The notes under the pieces: generated by a model
What the model was told of the DNA's origin: nothing
Seen by the model: only the letters and a program-made list of their open reading frames with translations
Databases searched by the model: none
Position numbers and translations under genes: made by a program
NCBI GenBank assembly: GCA_023703615.1
Contig: CP097971.1
Coordinates: 982,315 to 1,046,314 of the forward strand
DNA: 64,000 nt
Direction of reading: 5' to 3'
Source: SAR86 cluster bacterium
Lineage (GTDB): Bacteria > Pseudomonadota > Gammaproteobacteria > Magnimaribacterales > D2472
In this document: positions 26,388-34,433 of the stretch, piece after piece
Layout of the letters: each line of letters opens with the position of its first letter
Position numbering within the stretch: the stretch's first letter is position 1

Positions 26388-27502
26388 TTAAACCTCTCAT
26401 TTTTAATATCACCATCATAAACAAGTACACTACTTTTTATAATTTCGTCATCAAAATCAAAGGAAATATTTTTTTTATCTTGATCGTAGAAATCACATAT
26501 CCAGTTATTAAAATTATTAGATAATGCCAAAGACGCGTGATTAGAAACAAAAGATGCTAAATTTGAAAAGCCTATTATTTTTACGCCATTATCAATCACA
26601 ATCTCATCTATTTGAGATCCTTCAACATTGCCACCAGACTCAACAGCCATATCTAAAATTACGCTACCTGATTGCATTTTTTTAATTGTCTGACTATCGA
26701 TTAGCTTTGGTGCATCTTTGCCAAAAAGTTGAGCTGTGGTTATTACAATATCTGATTTTGCACAAACTTCGGACTGTAGATCTTTTTGTTTTTGAATTTG
26801 TTCTGGTGTCAATTCTTTTGCATAACCCTGATCTGTCTGACCTGTTACACCAAGATCAATTTTTACAAATTTAGCTCCCAAAGAGTTTACTTGTTCTTCA
26901 ACGACGTCTCTTGTATCAAAGGCCTCTACTCTTGCGCCAAGTCTTTTTGCTGTTGCTATCGCTTGCAGACCTGCAACTCCAACACCAATTACAAATACTC
27001 TTGCAGGTTTAAGTGTACCTGCCGCTGTCATCATCATTGGCAAGGCACTTGATAAATATTTAGCAGATTCTATAACCGCTACATATCCAGCAAGATTAGC
27101 TTGAGAACTTAATACATCCATTTTTTGGGCCCTTGTTATTCTTGGAATAAATTCCATGCTAACAACATTAATTTTTCTCTCTGAACAAAAATTCAGCATA
27201 CTTTGATTATTGAATGGGTCGACCATACCTAATAATGTTGATCCCGGTTTTAGTAGATTTAGTTCTTCCTCTTGAAGTGGTTGATTAGAAATTATTAAAT
27301 CAGAATTTTCGAGGCACTCATTTCTTTCAGATTCTTCCAAACCAGCTTTCTTAAATTGTTCGTTAGTTGTAAAAATACCGTCTCCAATGTTTTTTTCGAA
27401 CATTATTTTAGTCTCAAGAGATAATAACGCACCAATAGTATCAAGATGAATTGGCGATCTATTATCTTTTGAGTCATTTGACTTTAAAGCAGATATAATC
27501 AC
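26384..27502 (-). CDS. pntAA: NAD(P) transhydrogenase subunit alpha, soluble NAD-binding part
   Basis: The 372-residue soluble domain I has the alanine dehydrogenase/PNT fold, with VIGVGVAGLQAIATAKRLGA near residue 172, an RDVVEEQ segment, and the Q-x-D hydride-transfer region (TGQTDQGYAKEL) near 225. It binds NADH and passes hydride to domain III of PntB. The start is a GTG at 27502 (M-I-I-S), with no clear Shine-Dalgarno motif. It is the first gene of the pnt operon, and the 174-bp gap to ubiG must hold both divergent promoters. Confidence 0.95.
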   Translation of the reverse strand: MIISALKSNDSKDNRSPIHLDTIGALLSLETKIMFEKNIGDGIFTTNEQFKKAGLEESERNECLENSDLIISNQPLQEEELNLLKPGSTLLGMVDPFNNQSMLNFCSERKINVVSMEFIPRITRAQKMDVLSSQANLAGYVAVIESAKYLSSALPMMMTAAGTLKPARVFVIGVGVAGLQAIATAKRLGARVEAFDTRDVVEEQVNSLGAKFVKIDLGVTGQTDQGYAKELTPEQIQKQKDLQSEVCAKSDIVITTAQLFGKDAPKLIDSQTIKKMQSGSVILDMAVESGGNVEGSQIDEIVIDNGVKIIGFSNLASFVSNHASLALSNNFNNWICDFYDQDKKNISFDFDDEIIKSSVLVYDGDIKNERFK

Positions 27503-27676
27503 TATTTATAGTTTATTGTTTATTAGATATTTGTAGTGAAGTAAATAATACTCGACATTAAAAGTCAATAAAAGTAGAAAAGTCTTCAAATACTGCATAT
27601 TTTTTTTAAATATATGTAGTGTAATTACAAAAATTATTTAAAAATTAAATGTTTTAAAATTTAGGAAGCGCGAAAT
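27503..27676. other. Divergent intergenic region between pntAA and ubiG
   Basis: This 174-bp, very AT-rich gap separates divergently transcribed pntAA and ubiG and must carry their promoters. ubiG has a good ribosome-binding site (TAGGAAG) about 9 bp before its ATG. I could not pick convincing -35/-10 pairs in the T- and A-runs, and I see no hairpin or small gene. Confidence 0.5.
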
Positions 27677-28375
27677 ATGAATATTGATGAGAGTGAAATT
27701 AAAAAGTTCGCTGAATTGGCAGATAAATGGTGGGATAAAAATGGTGACTTTAAACCACTTCACGTGATCAATCCTTTGAGGGCAAATTATATTTTTGATA
27801 AATTAGATATATCTAATAAAAAAGTTTTGGATGTTGGTTGTGGTGGAGGAATATTATCAGAAGCTTTGTATGAAAAAGGAGCTGATGTAACTGGAATAGA
27901 TGCAGCCGGTCCTGGAATAAACATTGCAAAAATCCATGCTGAACAAAATAATAAAAACATAACTTACTATGAAAATACGGCAGAAGAACTATATAAAAAA
28001 TACAAAAAAAATTATGATGTTGTAACTTGTCTTGAGGTTCTTGAACATGTTCCAGATCCTGCAATGCTTGTTTCAACATGTCTAAAGTTATTGAAGCCTA
28101 ACGGTCATCTTTTTTTATCAACTATCAATAAAAATCCTAGATCATTTATAACAGCAATAGTTGGAGCAGAATATATTTTTAATATTTTGCCAAAAGGAAC
28201 ACATGAATTTAATAAATTCATTAAACCATCAAAATTAGCAGAATACATAAGAAAAGCAGATGGCAAATTAATTGAATCAAAAGGTATGTTTTATAATCCA
28301 CTAACTCATAAAGCTAATCTCAATAATGATCTTGGTGTTAATTACATGATGTATGCAAGAAAAATTGAAGACTAA
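27677..28375 (+). CDS. ubiG: Ubiquinone biosynthesis O-methyltransferase
   Basis: The 232-residue methyltransferase starts with the UbiG-typical FAELADKWWDKNGDFKPLH stretch (residues 11-29). It then has SAM motif I VLDVGCGGGILSEAL near 46 and the HEFNKFIKPSKL region near 173. It carries out both O-methylations of the ubiquinone ring, so the organism respires with ubiquinone. It is followed by the mupP and yciK homologues with a 23-bp overlap, as in Pseudomonas. Confidence 0.95.
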   Translation: MNIDESEIKKFAELADKWWDKNGDFKPLHVINPLRANYIFDKLDISNKKVLDVGCGGGILSEALYEKGADVTGIDAAGPGINIAKIHAEQNNKNITYYENTAEELYKKYKKNYDVVTCLEVLEHVPDPAMLVSTCLKLLKPNGHLFLSTINKNPRSFITAIVGAEYIFNILPKGTHEFNKFIKPSKLAEYIRKADGKLIESKGMFYNPLTHKANLNNDLGVNYMMYARKIED

Positions 28376-29012
28376 GTTAGTTCTTTTTGACTTAGATGGT
28401 ACCTTAATTGATACAGCACCAGATTTTCTTGTATCTCTAAATAACATTTTAATTAAACACGGAAAAGAAACTTTGCGACTAAGTGATATTAGAAGTATTG
28501 TTTCAGACGGTTCAGCAAAACTTGTTGAATTTGGCTTCAATGTTTCATCTGATGACAAACAGGCTGCTGTCTATAGAAGTGAGTTATTGATTGAATATAA
28601 AAAAAACTTGATGAAAAGTTCAAAATTATTCACAGGAGTAAAGGAATTAATAAATTATTTAGTAAAACAAAATATAATTTTTGGTATTGTTACAAATAAA
28701 CCATATGAATACGCCTACCCATTAGTAAATAATTTTAAAATGCTCAAAAAATCAAAAATTCTTATATGCCCAGAACATTTAAGTAAAACAAAGCCAGATC
28801 CAGAGGGAATTCTTTTGGCATGCTCAAAATTAAATATCACTCCAAAAAATTGCGTATATATTGGTGATCATCCAAAAGACATTCAAGCAGGTATAAATGC
28901 AGGGACTCGAACAATTGGTTGTTTATATGGATATTCAATAACTAAAGAAAACAATTCTTTTAACATACCGCTTGTTAAAAATGCAGATAACATAATTGAG
29001 TTAATTAAATAG
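28353..29012 (+). CDS. mupP: HAD phosphatase, MupP/Gph type
   Basis: A 219-residue HAD-family phosphatase. Nucleophile motif LFDLDGTLIDTAPDF lies near residues 11-25, the motif II threonine in FGIVTNKP near 108, and the acidic IGDHPKDIQAG near 170. Sequence alone does not separate phosphoglycolate phosphatase from MupP. The ubiG-HAD-yciK order is that of Pseudomonas ubiG-mupP-yciK, where MupP dephosphorylates N-acetylmuramic acid 6-phosphate in cell-wall recycling. Its ATG lies inside the end of ubiG. No amgK/murU partner is seen here, so the MupP role is inference. Confidence 0.8.
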   Translation: MQEKLKTKLVLFDLDGTLIDTAPDFLVSLNNILIKHGKETLRLSDIRSIVSDGSAKLVEFGFNVSSDDKQAAVYRSELLIEYKKNLMKSSKLFTGVKELINYLVKQNIIFGIVTNKPYEYAYPLVNNFKMLKKSKILICPEHLSKTKPDPEGILLACSKLNITPKNCVYIGDHPKDIQAGINAGTRTIGCLYGYSITKENNSFNIPLVKNADNIIELIK

Positions 29013-29023
29013 AAAAATTAGTA

Positions 29024-29779
29024 ATGAAATTTGATGAACACATCTTAAAAAGCAAAAATATACTAATAACTGGAGCATCGAAAGGAATTGGACGAGAGTT
29101 ATCAATTGGTTTTAGTAAGTATGGAGCAAATGTGATTCTTCTTGGAAAAAATGAAAATGAACTTAATGAAGTATATGACCAAATAAAGACAAAATATAAT
29201 ACAAATCCAATGATTATATTATCTGATTTAGAAGATCTAAACGAAACAAGTGCGCAAAATCTCCAAAATGAAATTTTTAAAAACTACTCTTGTGTTGATG
29301 GCTTGATTAATAATGCCTCGATTGTTGGTAAACTTTCATCTGTTGTTGACTCTAGTCTGGAAACTTGGCAAAAGGTGCTTAAAGTAAATCTAATAAGTGT
29401 TTTTTTATTAGTAAAGTATCTTGTTCCTTGTATGCAAAAATCTCATTTACCAAAAATTATTCTAACAACGTGTAATCAAGAAAGTAATAGTAAAGCTTTC
29501 TGGGGGCCATACGCTGTATCAAAAACAGCAACCAAGACACTTTCAGAGATTTTGTCTGATGAAATTGAACCAATTTCTAAAATAAAAGTTATTGATTTTG
29601 ATCCCGAGGCTACAAGAACATCATTAAGGGCATTCACTCATCCGGCAGAAGATCCTTCAAAAATAAAAGGCCCAAATAGCCTTCTGGATTGCTATTTATG
29701 GATGCTTATGCATAATTTAGAAGATGATCAAAGGTCTTTTAAATACTCAGATTTTCATCCTCAAGGACTCTCCACATAA
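29024..29779 (+). CDS. yciK: YciK-family short-chain dehydrogenase
   Basis: The 251-residue SDR has ITGASKGIGRELS near residues 16-28, NNAS near 91, a Tyr/Lys pair in YAVSKTATK near 163, and an RTSLRAFTHPAEDP segment near 203 that is characteristic of YciK-type proteins. The substrate of this conserved gammaproteobacterial enzyme is not established. It follows the HAD phosphatase by 11 bp in the ubiG-mupP-yciK run. Its last 41 bp overlap the convergent glycosylase gene, so no terminator separates them. Confidence 0.88.
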   Translation: MKFDEHILKSKNILITGASKGIGRELSIGFSKYGANVILLGKNENELNEVYDQIKTKYNTNPMIILSDLEDLNETSAQNLQNEIFKNYSCVDGLINNASIVGKLSSVVDSSLETWQKVLKVNLISVFLLVKYLVPCMQKSHLPKIILTTCNQESNSKAFWGPYAVSKTATKTLSEILSDEIEPISKIKVIDFDPEATRTSLRAFTHPAEDPSKIKGPNSLLDCYLWMLMHNLEDDQRSFKYSDFHPQGLST

Positions 29780-30350
29780 AGAGTGACATATAGCTTCTGA
29801 ATGGACTAAAGACTTCATAAAAATCTTCGTTATAATCTTCTTCGCCAAATATTTTTCTATGGGCATTCTTTAATCCTAAGTCTGGTATGGAAAATATATC
29901 AGGATCTCCAATATAAAAAAGTCTTGACATATCAATTGACCAAGGTCCAATACCTTTGATGATGATAAGTAACTCTTGATATTCTAATTTACTAATTTTT
30001 AAAAGATCTTTTTTTGATAAATTTAGAAGCTTTTGATCAAAAATGAATCCATTTAAATAGTTAATTTTTTGGCGAGAAAGCCCTGCTTTTCTGAATTTTT
30101 TATCTAAAACAATTGAAGGTTTTTTGTAGTTGTTTTTATCTAAGATTTTCTCAGTTCTATTCCATATCGCTGCTGCAGATGCAACTGATAACTGTTGGCC
30201 AACAATAATTTTGCATAGATGTTTAATAAAAAGCATGTCGGAAGTTATTATTTTTAATGGTCCTACATTTTTTATGTGCTCTGCAAGATTATGATAACCA
30301 AGTTCACTAGTTTTTCTAATTAGAAAATTAAAAGCATTCTTATGTTCCAT
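29739..30350 (-). CDS. AlkA-type DNA-3-methyladenine glycosylase (HhH-GPD)
   Basis: The 203-residue protein fits the helix-hairpin-helix glycosylase superfamily. VGQQLSVASAAAIW near residue 45 is the usual helix-start motif, LIIIKGIGPWSIDMSRLF near 127 is the hairpin, and a catalytic Asp follows near residue 155 (IPDLGL). There is no [4Fe-4S] cysteine cluster, so it is the AlkA/MagIII-like class that removes alkylated purines. It overlaps the rluB stop by 11 bp and converges on yciK. The N-terminal TBP-like domain of E. coli AlkA is missing, which is common for short family members. Confidence 0.85.
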   Translation of the reverse strand: MEHKNAFNFLIRKTSELGYHNLAEHIKNVGPLKIITSDMLFIKHLCKIIVGQQLSVASAAAIWNRTEKILDKNNYKKPSIVLDKKFRKAGLSRQKINYLNGFIFDQKLLNLSKKDLLKISKLEYQELLIIIKGIGPWSIDMSRLFYIGDPDIFSIPDLGLKNAHRKIFGEEDYNEDFYEVFSPFRSYMSLFMWRVLEDENLSI

Positions 30351-31065
30351 AATTTTGTATCATATTTATTTCATTAATGGTCAATTCAGTAAATTTTCCA
30401 ACTTTTAATTTTGATGGTAAAAAAATTGGTCCAAACCTAGTTCTTTTGAGTCTGCTAATTTCCATATTTAGAGAACTAAAAATTTTTCTTACTTCCCTGT
30501 TTTTGCCACTATTAATGCAAATTGAAAACCATTGATTTGTTCCATTTTTTTCACCAACAACTACATCTGTGAACCTGTAGATTTGATTTTCTAAATTAAT
30601 TCCTTCTATCATTTTCAACCTTTTTTCTTCGTTAAAATCTCCTCTTGCTCGAACAAGGTATTCCCTGTCAATCATATTTGAGGGATGCATACAAAAATTA
30701 GCGAAGCCTCCATCATTTGTGAATAACATTAAACCTGAAGTATTTATATCAAGCCTTCCAATTGATATCCAATTTCTGCTAATTATGTCATTAGGTAAAA
30801 AATCAAAAACTATAGGAATTTTTTTTTCTCTTACTGATGAAGATAACACCCCAACAGGTTTATTTAACATTAGAACTTTTAAGTCTTCGTTAGGTATTTT
30901 GATGGTTATTGAATTACAAATTACTTCATCATTAGGAGATACTTTGGAGCCAATTTTTGCGATTTTGCCATTTACAAAAACTTTTTTTTCTTTTATGAGA
31001 TTTTCGCAATGTCTTCTTGATCCAAGGCCTGCCTTAGCAAGAAATTTTTGCAGTCTTTCTGTCAT
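30340..31065 (-). CDS. rluB: 23S rRNA pseudouridine synthase RluB-like
   Basis: The 241-residue protein has an N-terminal S4 RNA-binding domain (RLQKFLAKAGLGSRRHCE, residues 4-21) and the RsuA-family catalytic aspartate in IGRLDINTSGLMLFTNDG near 103. The scpA-scpB-rluB order is standard in gammaproteobacteria and supports RluB (23S U2605) over RluE or RsuA. It lacks the long basic C-terminal tail of E. coli RluB. It overlaps the glycosylase gene by 11 bp, and its start lies 10 bp beyond the scpB stop. Confidence 0.88.
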   Translation of the reverse strand: MTERLQKFLAKAGLGSRRHCENLIKEKKVFVNGKIAKIGSKVSPNDEVICNSITIKIPNEDLKVLMLNKPVGVLSSSVREKKIPIVFDFLPNDIISRNWISIGRLDINTSGLMLFTNDGGFANFCMHPSNMIDREYLVRARGDFNEEKRLKMIEGINLENQIYRFTDVVVGEKNGTNQWFSICINSGKNREVRKIFSSLNMEISRLKRTRFGPIFLPSKLKVGKFTELTINEINMIQNYGT

Positions 31066-31075
31066 AAAGGAATAT

Positions 31076-31633
31076 TTAAACTACTTCAGAAAATAAATGA
31101 GTGCTATCAATGTTTTGAGCTTCAGGCAGTTCAGGCAATTCTGAAATTGCTTTTAAGTTTAAATCATTCAAAAAAGTATTAGTAGTTTGATAGAGAGCTG
31201 GTCTACCTGGAACATCTCTATATCCAGAGACTTTAATCCAATCTTTCTCTAAAAGAGTTCTAATGCTTTGAGTGCTTACAGCGATACCTCTAATATCTTC
31301 AATATCACCTCTGGTTACTGGTTGTTTGTAGGCAATTATTGATATTGTTTCCATCAATGCCTTTGAAATTCTTGGAGTTTTTTCATTCCATAAATAGGCT
31401 AAACATGAACTATGATTTTTTTTAATTTGTATTCTATAACCTGATGCAACTTCGGTAAGTTCAAGCGAACTTTCAGAATATCTTTCTTCGAGAAGATTTA
31501 TCGATTGTTTTATTGATGATAGCTCTATCTTTATGCCATGTGATTCTAAAATAGTTCTGATTTCTGACAATCTTAATGGTCTTCCAGATCCTAATAATAA
31601 AGCTTCTATATTGTTTATAATTGTATTTTTCAT
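31076..31633 (-). CDS. scpB: Segregation and condensation protein B
   Basis: The 185-residue protein has tandem winged helices. The TRGDIEDIRGIAVSTQSIRTL segment (about residues 98-118) and the GYRDVPGRPALYQTT end (about 137-151) are the best-conserved parts of ScpB. With ScpA and SMC it forms a condensin-like complex. It lies 2 bp after scpA. Whether this genome uses Smc or MukB cannot be seen here; the presence of ScpAB argues for Smc. Confidence 0.93.
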   Translation of the reverse strand: MKNTIINNIEALLLGSGRPLRLSEIRTILESHGIKIELSSIKQSINLLEERYSESSLELTEVASGYRIQIKKNHSSCLAYLWNEKTPRISKALMETISIIAYKQPVTRGDIEDIRGIAVSTQSIRTLLEKDWIKVSGYRDVPGRPALYQTTNTFLNDLNLKAISELPELPEAQNIDSTHLFSEVV

Positions 31634-31635
31634 TT

Positions 31636-32421
31636 CTAAATTGCTTTTAAATATATTTCATTAGTTTTATTTTGTATCAACTCGATATGTCCATCTTTTG
31701 CCAACTCTAATGAAGCTAATAAAGTCACAACAACACCATGTTTGCCCTCTCTCTTTCTAAGTGCTTTTGAAAAACTAATGATTTTTTTACCTGATAAAAT
31801 TTTTAATATTATTTCAATTCTTTCCTGAGTAGAAAGCTCTTCAAAATCTATTAAGTGATTTTTAGTAAGTTTTGGTCTAGCTAAGATTTCTTGATAAGCT
31901 AAAAATAAATCGTCTTTTGTGATTTCTGCTTTTTTCTTTTCAATTTTTAATTCAGGGATCTTTGCAGATGCTATAAAAAAATCTCTATCAATTCTTGGTA
32001 AAATAGCAATTTTTTCAGACGCAATTTTAAATCTTTGATATTCTTGAAGTCGTTTCATCAAAGCAAGCTTTGGATCTTCATCCTCATCCTCATATATTTC
32101 TTTTGGCAGAAGTAATCTTGATTTAATCTCAGCGAGTGTTGCTGCCATAACTAAATACTCTGCAGCAAGCTCAAACTTTAGTACGTCCATGAGATTAATG
32201 TACTCAATATATTGGTCAGTAATTTTTGAGACATCTAGTTCAAGAATATTTAAATTTTCTTTTTTGATTAGGTACAACAAAAGGTCCATAGGGCCTGAAA
32301 ATTTTTCTAGACATATTTCCAAAGCATTTGGAGGTATAAAAAGATCCTCTGGGAGTTCTTCAAAAGGCCTTCCCATCACCATTGGCAATTCTAGTTGTGG
32401 ATTTACTAAATTTTGAGTCAT
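31636..32421 (-). CDS. scpA: Segregation and condensation protein A
   Basis: From ATG 32421 (MTQNLVNPQ) the protein is 261 residues. A GTG two codons upstream (32427) is possible but overlaps a palindrome. It carries the kleisin N-terminal motif KFSGPMDLLLYLIKKENLNI in two parts, LDVSKITDQYIEYI, and the AAEYLVMAATLAEIKSRLLLP helix near 88-108 (the conserved ScpA core). It bridges SMC heads together with ScpB. It is first in the scpA-scpB-rluB-glycosylase operon, divergent from the DAHP synthase gene. Confidence 0.93.
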   Translation of the reverse strand: MTQNLVNPQLELPMVMGRPFEELPEDLFIPPNALEICLEKFSGPMDLLLYLIKKENLNILELDVSKITDQYIEYINLMDVLKFELAAEYLVMAATLAEIKSRLLLPKEIYEDEDEDPKLALMKRLQEYQRFKIASEKIAILPRIDRDFFIASAKIPELKIEKKKAEITKDDLFLAYQEILARPKLTKNHLIDFEELSTQERIEIILKILSGKKIISFSKALRKREGKHGVVVTLLASLELAKDGHIELIQNKTNEIYLKAI

Positions 32422-32423
32422 AA

Positions 32424-32437
32424 ACACTACATAGTGT
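32424..32437. promoter_or_regulatory. Short palindrome at the scpA start
   Basis: ACACTA-CA-TAGTGT is a 14-bp palindrome directly upstream of the scpA ATG, in the divergent scpA/aroF gap. It could be an operator or a small hairpin over the scpA leader. No known repressor site is recognised. Confidence 0.3.
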
Positions 32438-32483
32438 AAGGTTTAGTGATAATTTATACAATATCTTGTGTTTCTTTAATATA

Positions 32484-32511
32484 TTCATAAGTTTTTTTAT
32501 AAATAGATAAT
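32484..32511 (+). promoter_or_regulatory. Candidate promoter for the DAHP synthase gene
   Basis: TTCATA and GATAAT are separated by 16 bp, about 80 bp ahead of the DAHP synthase ATG. They match the sigma-70 consensus at 4 of 6 and 5 of 6 positions. The AT-rich setting makes chance matches common. Confidence 0.35.
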
Positions 32512-32591
32512 TAAAATAATTAAGTATTTTTTTTATATATGGGTACTAATTTTTCTTCTTTGATTTAAGATTAGATTTTAATTGAATAAAC

Positions 32592-33641
32592 ATGAACTAT
32601 TTAACTGATAACACTAGAATTATTGATAGGCAAAAAATGCCTGCTCCCTATGAATTAGTTAATCAATATCCTATTAATGATGAAATTTCTAAACTTGTTT
32701 ATGGAACTAGAAATGAAATAAGCCAGATTCTTCATAATAAAGATGATCGCCTTTTAGCTGTTGTTGGGCCCTGCTCAATTCATAACGTTGACAGTGCTCT
32801 TGAATATGCTGAAAAATTAGCATTGGAAAATCAAAGACTACAAGAAAATATATTGATTGTAATGCGTGTTTATTTTGAAAAACCAAGGACAACAGTTGGG
32901 TGGAAAGGCTTAATAAATGATCCTGATTTGGATGGTAGTTATAAAATTTCAAAAGGTATTGAAATGGCGAGAAAACTCTTAATAAACCTTGCTGCATTGA
33001 ATTTACCAGTTGGAACAGAATTTCTGGATCCAATATCACCTCAATATGTTACTGATTTAATTTCATGGGGTGCAATAGGCGCTAGAACAGCAGAAAGTCA
33101 AATACATCGTGAATTAGCCTCAGGATTATCGTGCCCAATTGGGATAAAAAACGGAACGAATGGTGGTCTAAAAGCAGCTATAGATGGTATTCAAGCTGCT
33201 AATCACTCTCATGTTTTTCTTGGCGCTACAAAAGAATCAGAAATTGCTATGTTAAAAACGTCAGGTAATAATGATGCTCATATTATCCTTCGAGGTGGAA
33301 AAGAACCGAATTATGATGAGGATTCTGTAAACCAAACTATTACAGCTTTAAAAGAGGCTGAAGTTAACGAATCTATTATGATTGATGCGAGTCATGGTAA
33401 TAGTCAAAAAAAATTTAAACAACAAATTGCAGTAATAAAAAATATTTCAACTCAAATATCTAATAATAATAAAAGCATTAAAGGAGTAATGATTGAGAGT
33501 AATTTGATAGAGGGGAATCAAAAAATTACTGAGAATCTAAAATATGGTCAAAGCATTACAGATGCTTGTATGGGCTGGGATGATACTCTGGAGTGTTTAG
33601 AACTTTTAAACGAAGCCGTTGGTCATAGAAGAGGAAAATAA
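32592..33641 (+). CDS. aroF: 3-deoxy-7-phosphoheptulonate synthase (class I DAHP synthase)
   Basis: The 349-residue protein has GPCSIHNVDSALEYA (about 58-72), the RVYFEKPRTTVGWKG PEP-binding segment near 92-106, the metal-binding Cys in GPCS, and a His/Glu/Asp set near 267-330 (DASHGNSQKK). It condenses PEP and erythrose-4-phosphate, the first step of the shikimate pathway that leads to aroA, pheA and tyrA in this window. Which aromatic amino acid inhibits it cannot be read. The symbol follows the AroF/G/H family as a group. It precedes the replication-like genes by 3 bp. Confidence 0.92.
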   Translation: MNYLTDNTRIIDRQKMPAPYELVNQYPINDEISKLVYGTRNEISQILHNKDDRLLAVVGPCSIHNVDSALEYAEKLALENQRLQENILIVMRVYFEKPRTTVGWKGLINDPDLDGSYKISKGIEMARKLLINLAALNLPVGTEFLDPISPQYVTDLISWGAIGARTAESQIHRELASGLSCPIGIKNGTNGGLKAAIDGIQAANHSHVFLGATKESEIAMLKTSGNNDAHIILRGGKEPNYDEDSVNQTITALKEAEVNESIMIDASHGNSQKKFKQQIAVIKNISTQISNNNKSIKGVMIESNLIEGNQKITENLKYGQSITDACMGWDDTLECLELLNEAVGHRRGK

Positions 33642-33644
33642 ATA

Positions 33645-34433
33645 TTGGAATTCAAAGATAAGCACTCATTTTCGAAACAAATAGCAGAAACAATTGGACT
33701 AGAATCTGCAATAATAATTAACTTCATCAATGAAAATCAAATAGAGGAAGATCTATCATCTGATGTTTTAAAGAGGTTACTTCAAAAAGAATTCCAGTTT
33801 TTAGATAAAAAAGATATCGATGCGAGTTTAGCTTTAATAAAAAAATTTGACTTAGTCAAATCTATAGGAAAATCAAAATATCAAGTCAAATCTCCATCAA
33901 AAAGTATTAAGAAAAAAAATAAGATAAATAAAAATTGGTACCCATCCAAAGATGTAATAGAAGTACTTGACCTTGGGAACATACCTATAAAATTTTCTGA
34001 AAAGAAATTATCTGAATTTATTATTTACTGGTCTGAAAAAGAACAAGAAAGAGACAATTGGAGTACTTTATTTATTGATTTTATTCGAAGAGAATGGGCA
34101 AAAGAATCAAATTCCACAAAGGGTTTGCCATTTTGTATAAAAAAAGATTGGAAACCAGATAATGATGTTTTTGATATACTTGAATTTTCAGATATTTCAA
34201 AAAAAACTGCATTGAAATATCTAAAGGAGTTTATACTCTATTGGAGCGAAAATGGATCAGCTTTTACAACATGGAATTCAAAATTTATTGAACACGTTAA
34301 AAGAAGACATTTAGTTACTCAGGTAGCAAAAAATGAAAAAAATAAAGAGCATTATGAACCAGGAGAGTATACAAAAGACTTTTCATCAAGAAAAAGTGAC
34401 AAATCTTGGGCAGAAGAACTTAATTTCGAATAA
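33645..34433 (+). CDS. DnaT-like protein with two ssDNA-binding-type domains
   Basis: A 262-residue protein starting at TTG 33645, after a weak GAGG. The N-terminal 85 residues look like a winged-helix-like region with a Lys-rich end. Two copies of the DnaT C-terminal (DnaTB) pattern follow, at about 102-160 (NWYPSKDV...FIIYWSEK...FIDFIRREW) and 167-230 (DWKPDNDV...FILYWSEN...FIEHVKRRH). E. coli DnaT has one such domain and brings DnaB-DnaC to PriA during restart. The next gene resembles lambda P, which suggests a helicase-loading pair. The duplication of the domain is unusual. A phage origin is possible, but no other phage gene is near. Confidence 0.7.
   Translation: MEFKDKHSFSKQIAETIGLESAIIINFINENQIEEDLSSDVLKRLLQKEFQFLDKKDIDASLALIKKFDLVKSIGKSKYQVKSPSKSIKKKNKINKNWYPSKDVIEVLDLGNIPIKFSEKKLSEFIIYWSEKEQERDNWSTLFIDFIRREWAKESNSTKGLPFCIKKDWKPDNDVFDILEFSDISKKTALKYLKEFILYWSENGSAFTTWNSKFIEHVKRRHLVTQVAKNEKNKEHYEPGEYTKDFSSRKSDKSWAEELNFE

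Noticed and set aside
32539-32568. Short frame (MGTNFSSLI) before aroF, possible attenuator leader peptide
   Set aside because: Only one Phe codon and no Tyr or Trp run, and no terminator/antiterminator hairpin follows. It looks like chance.
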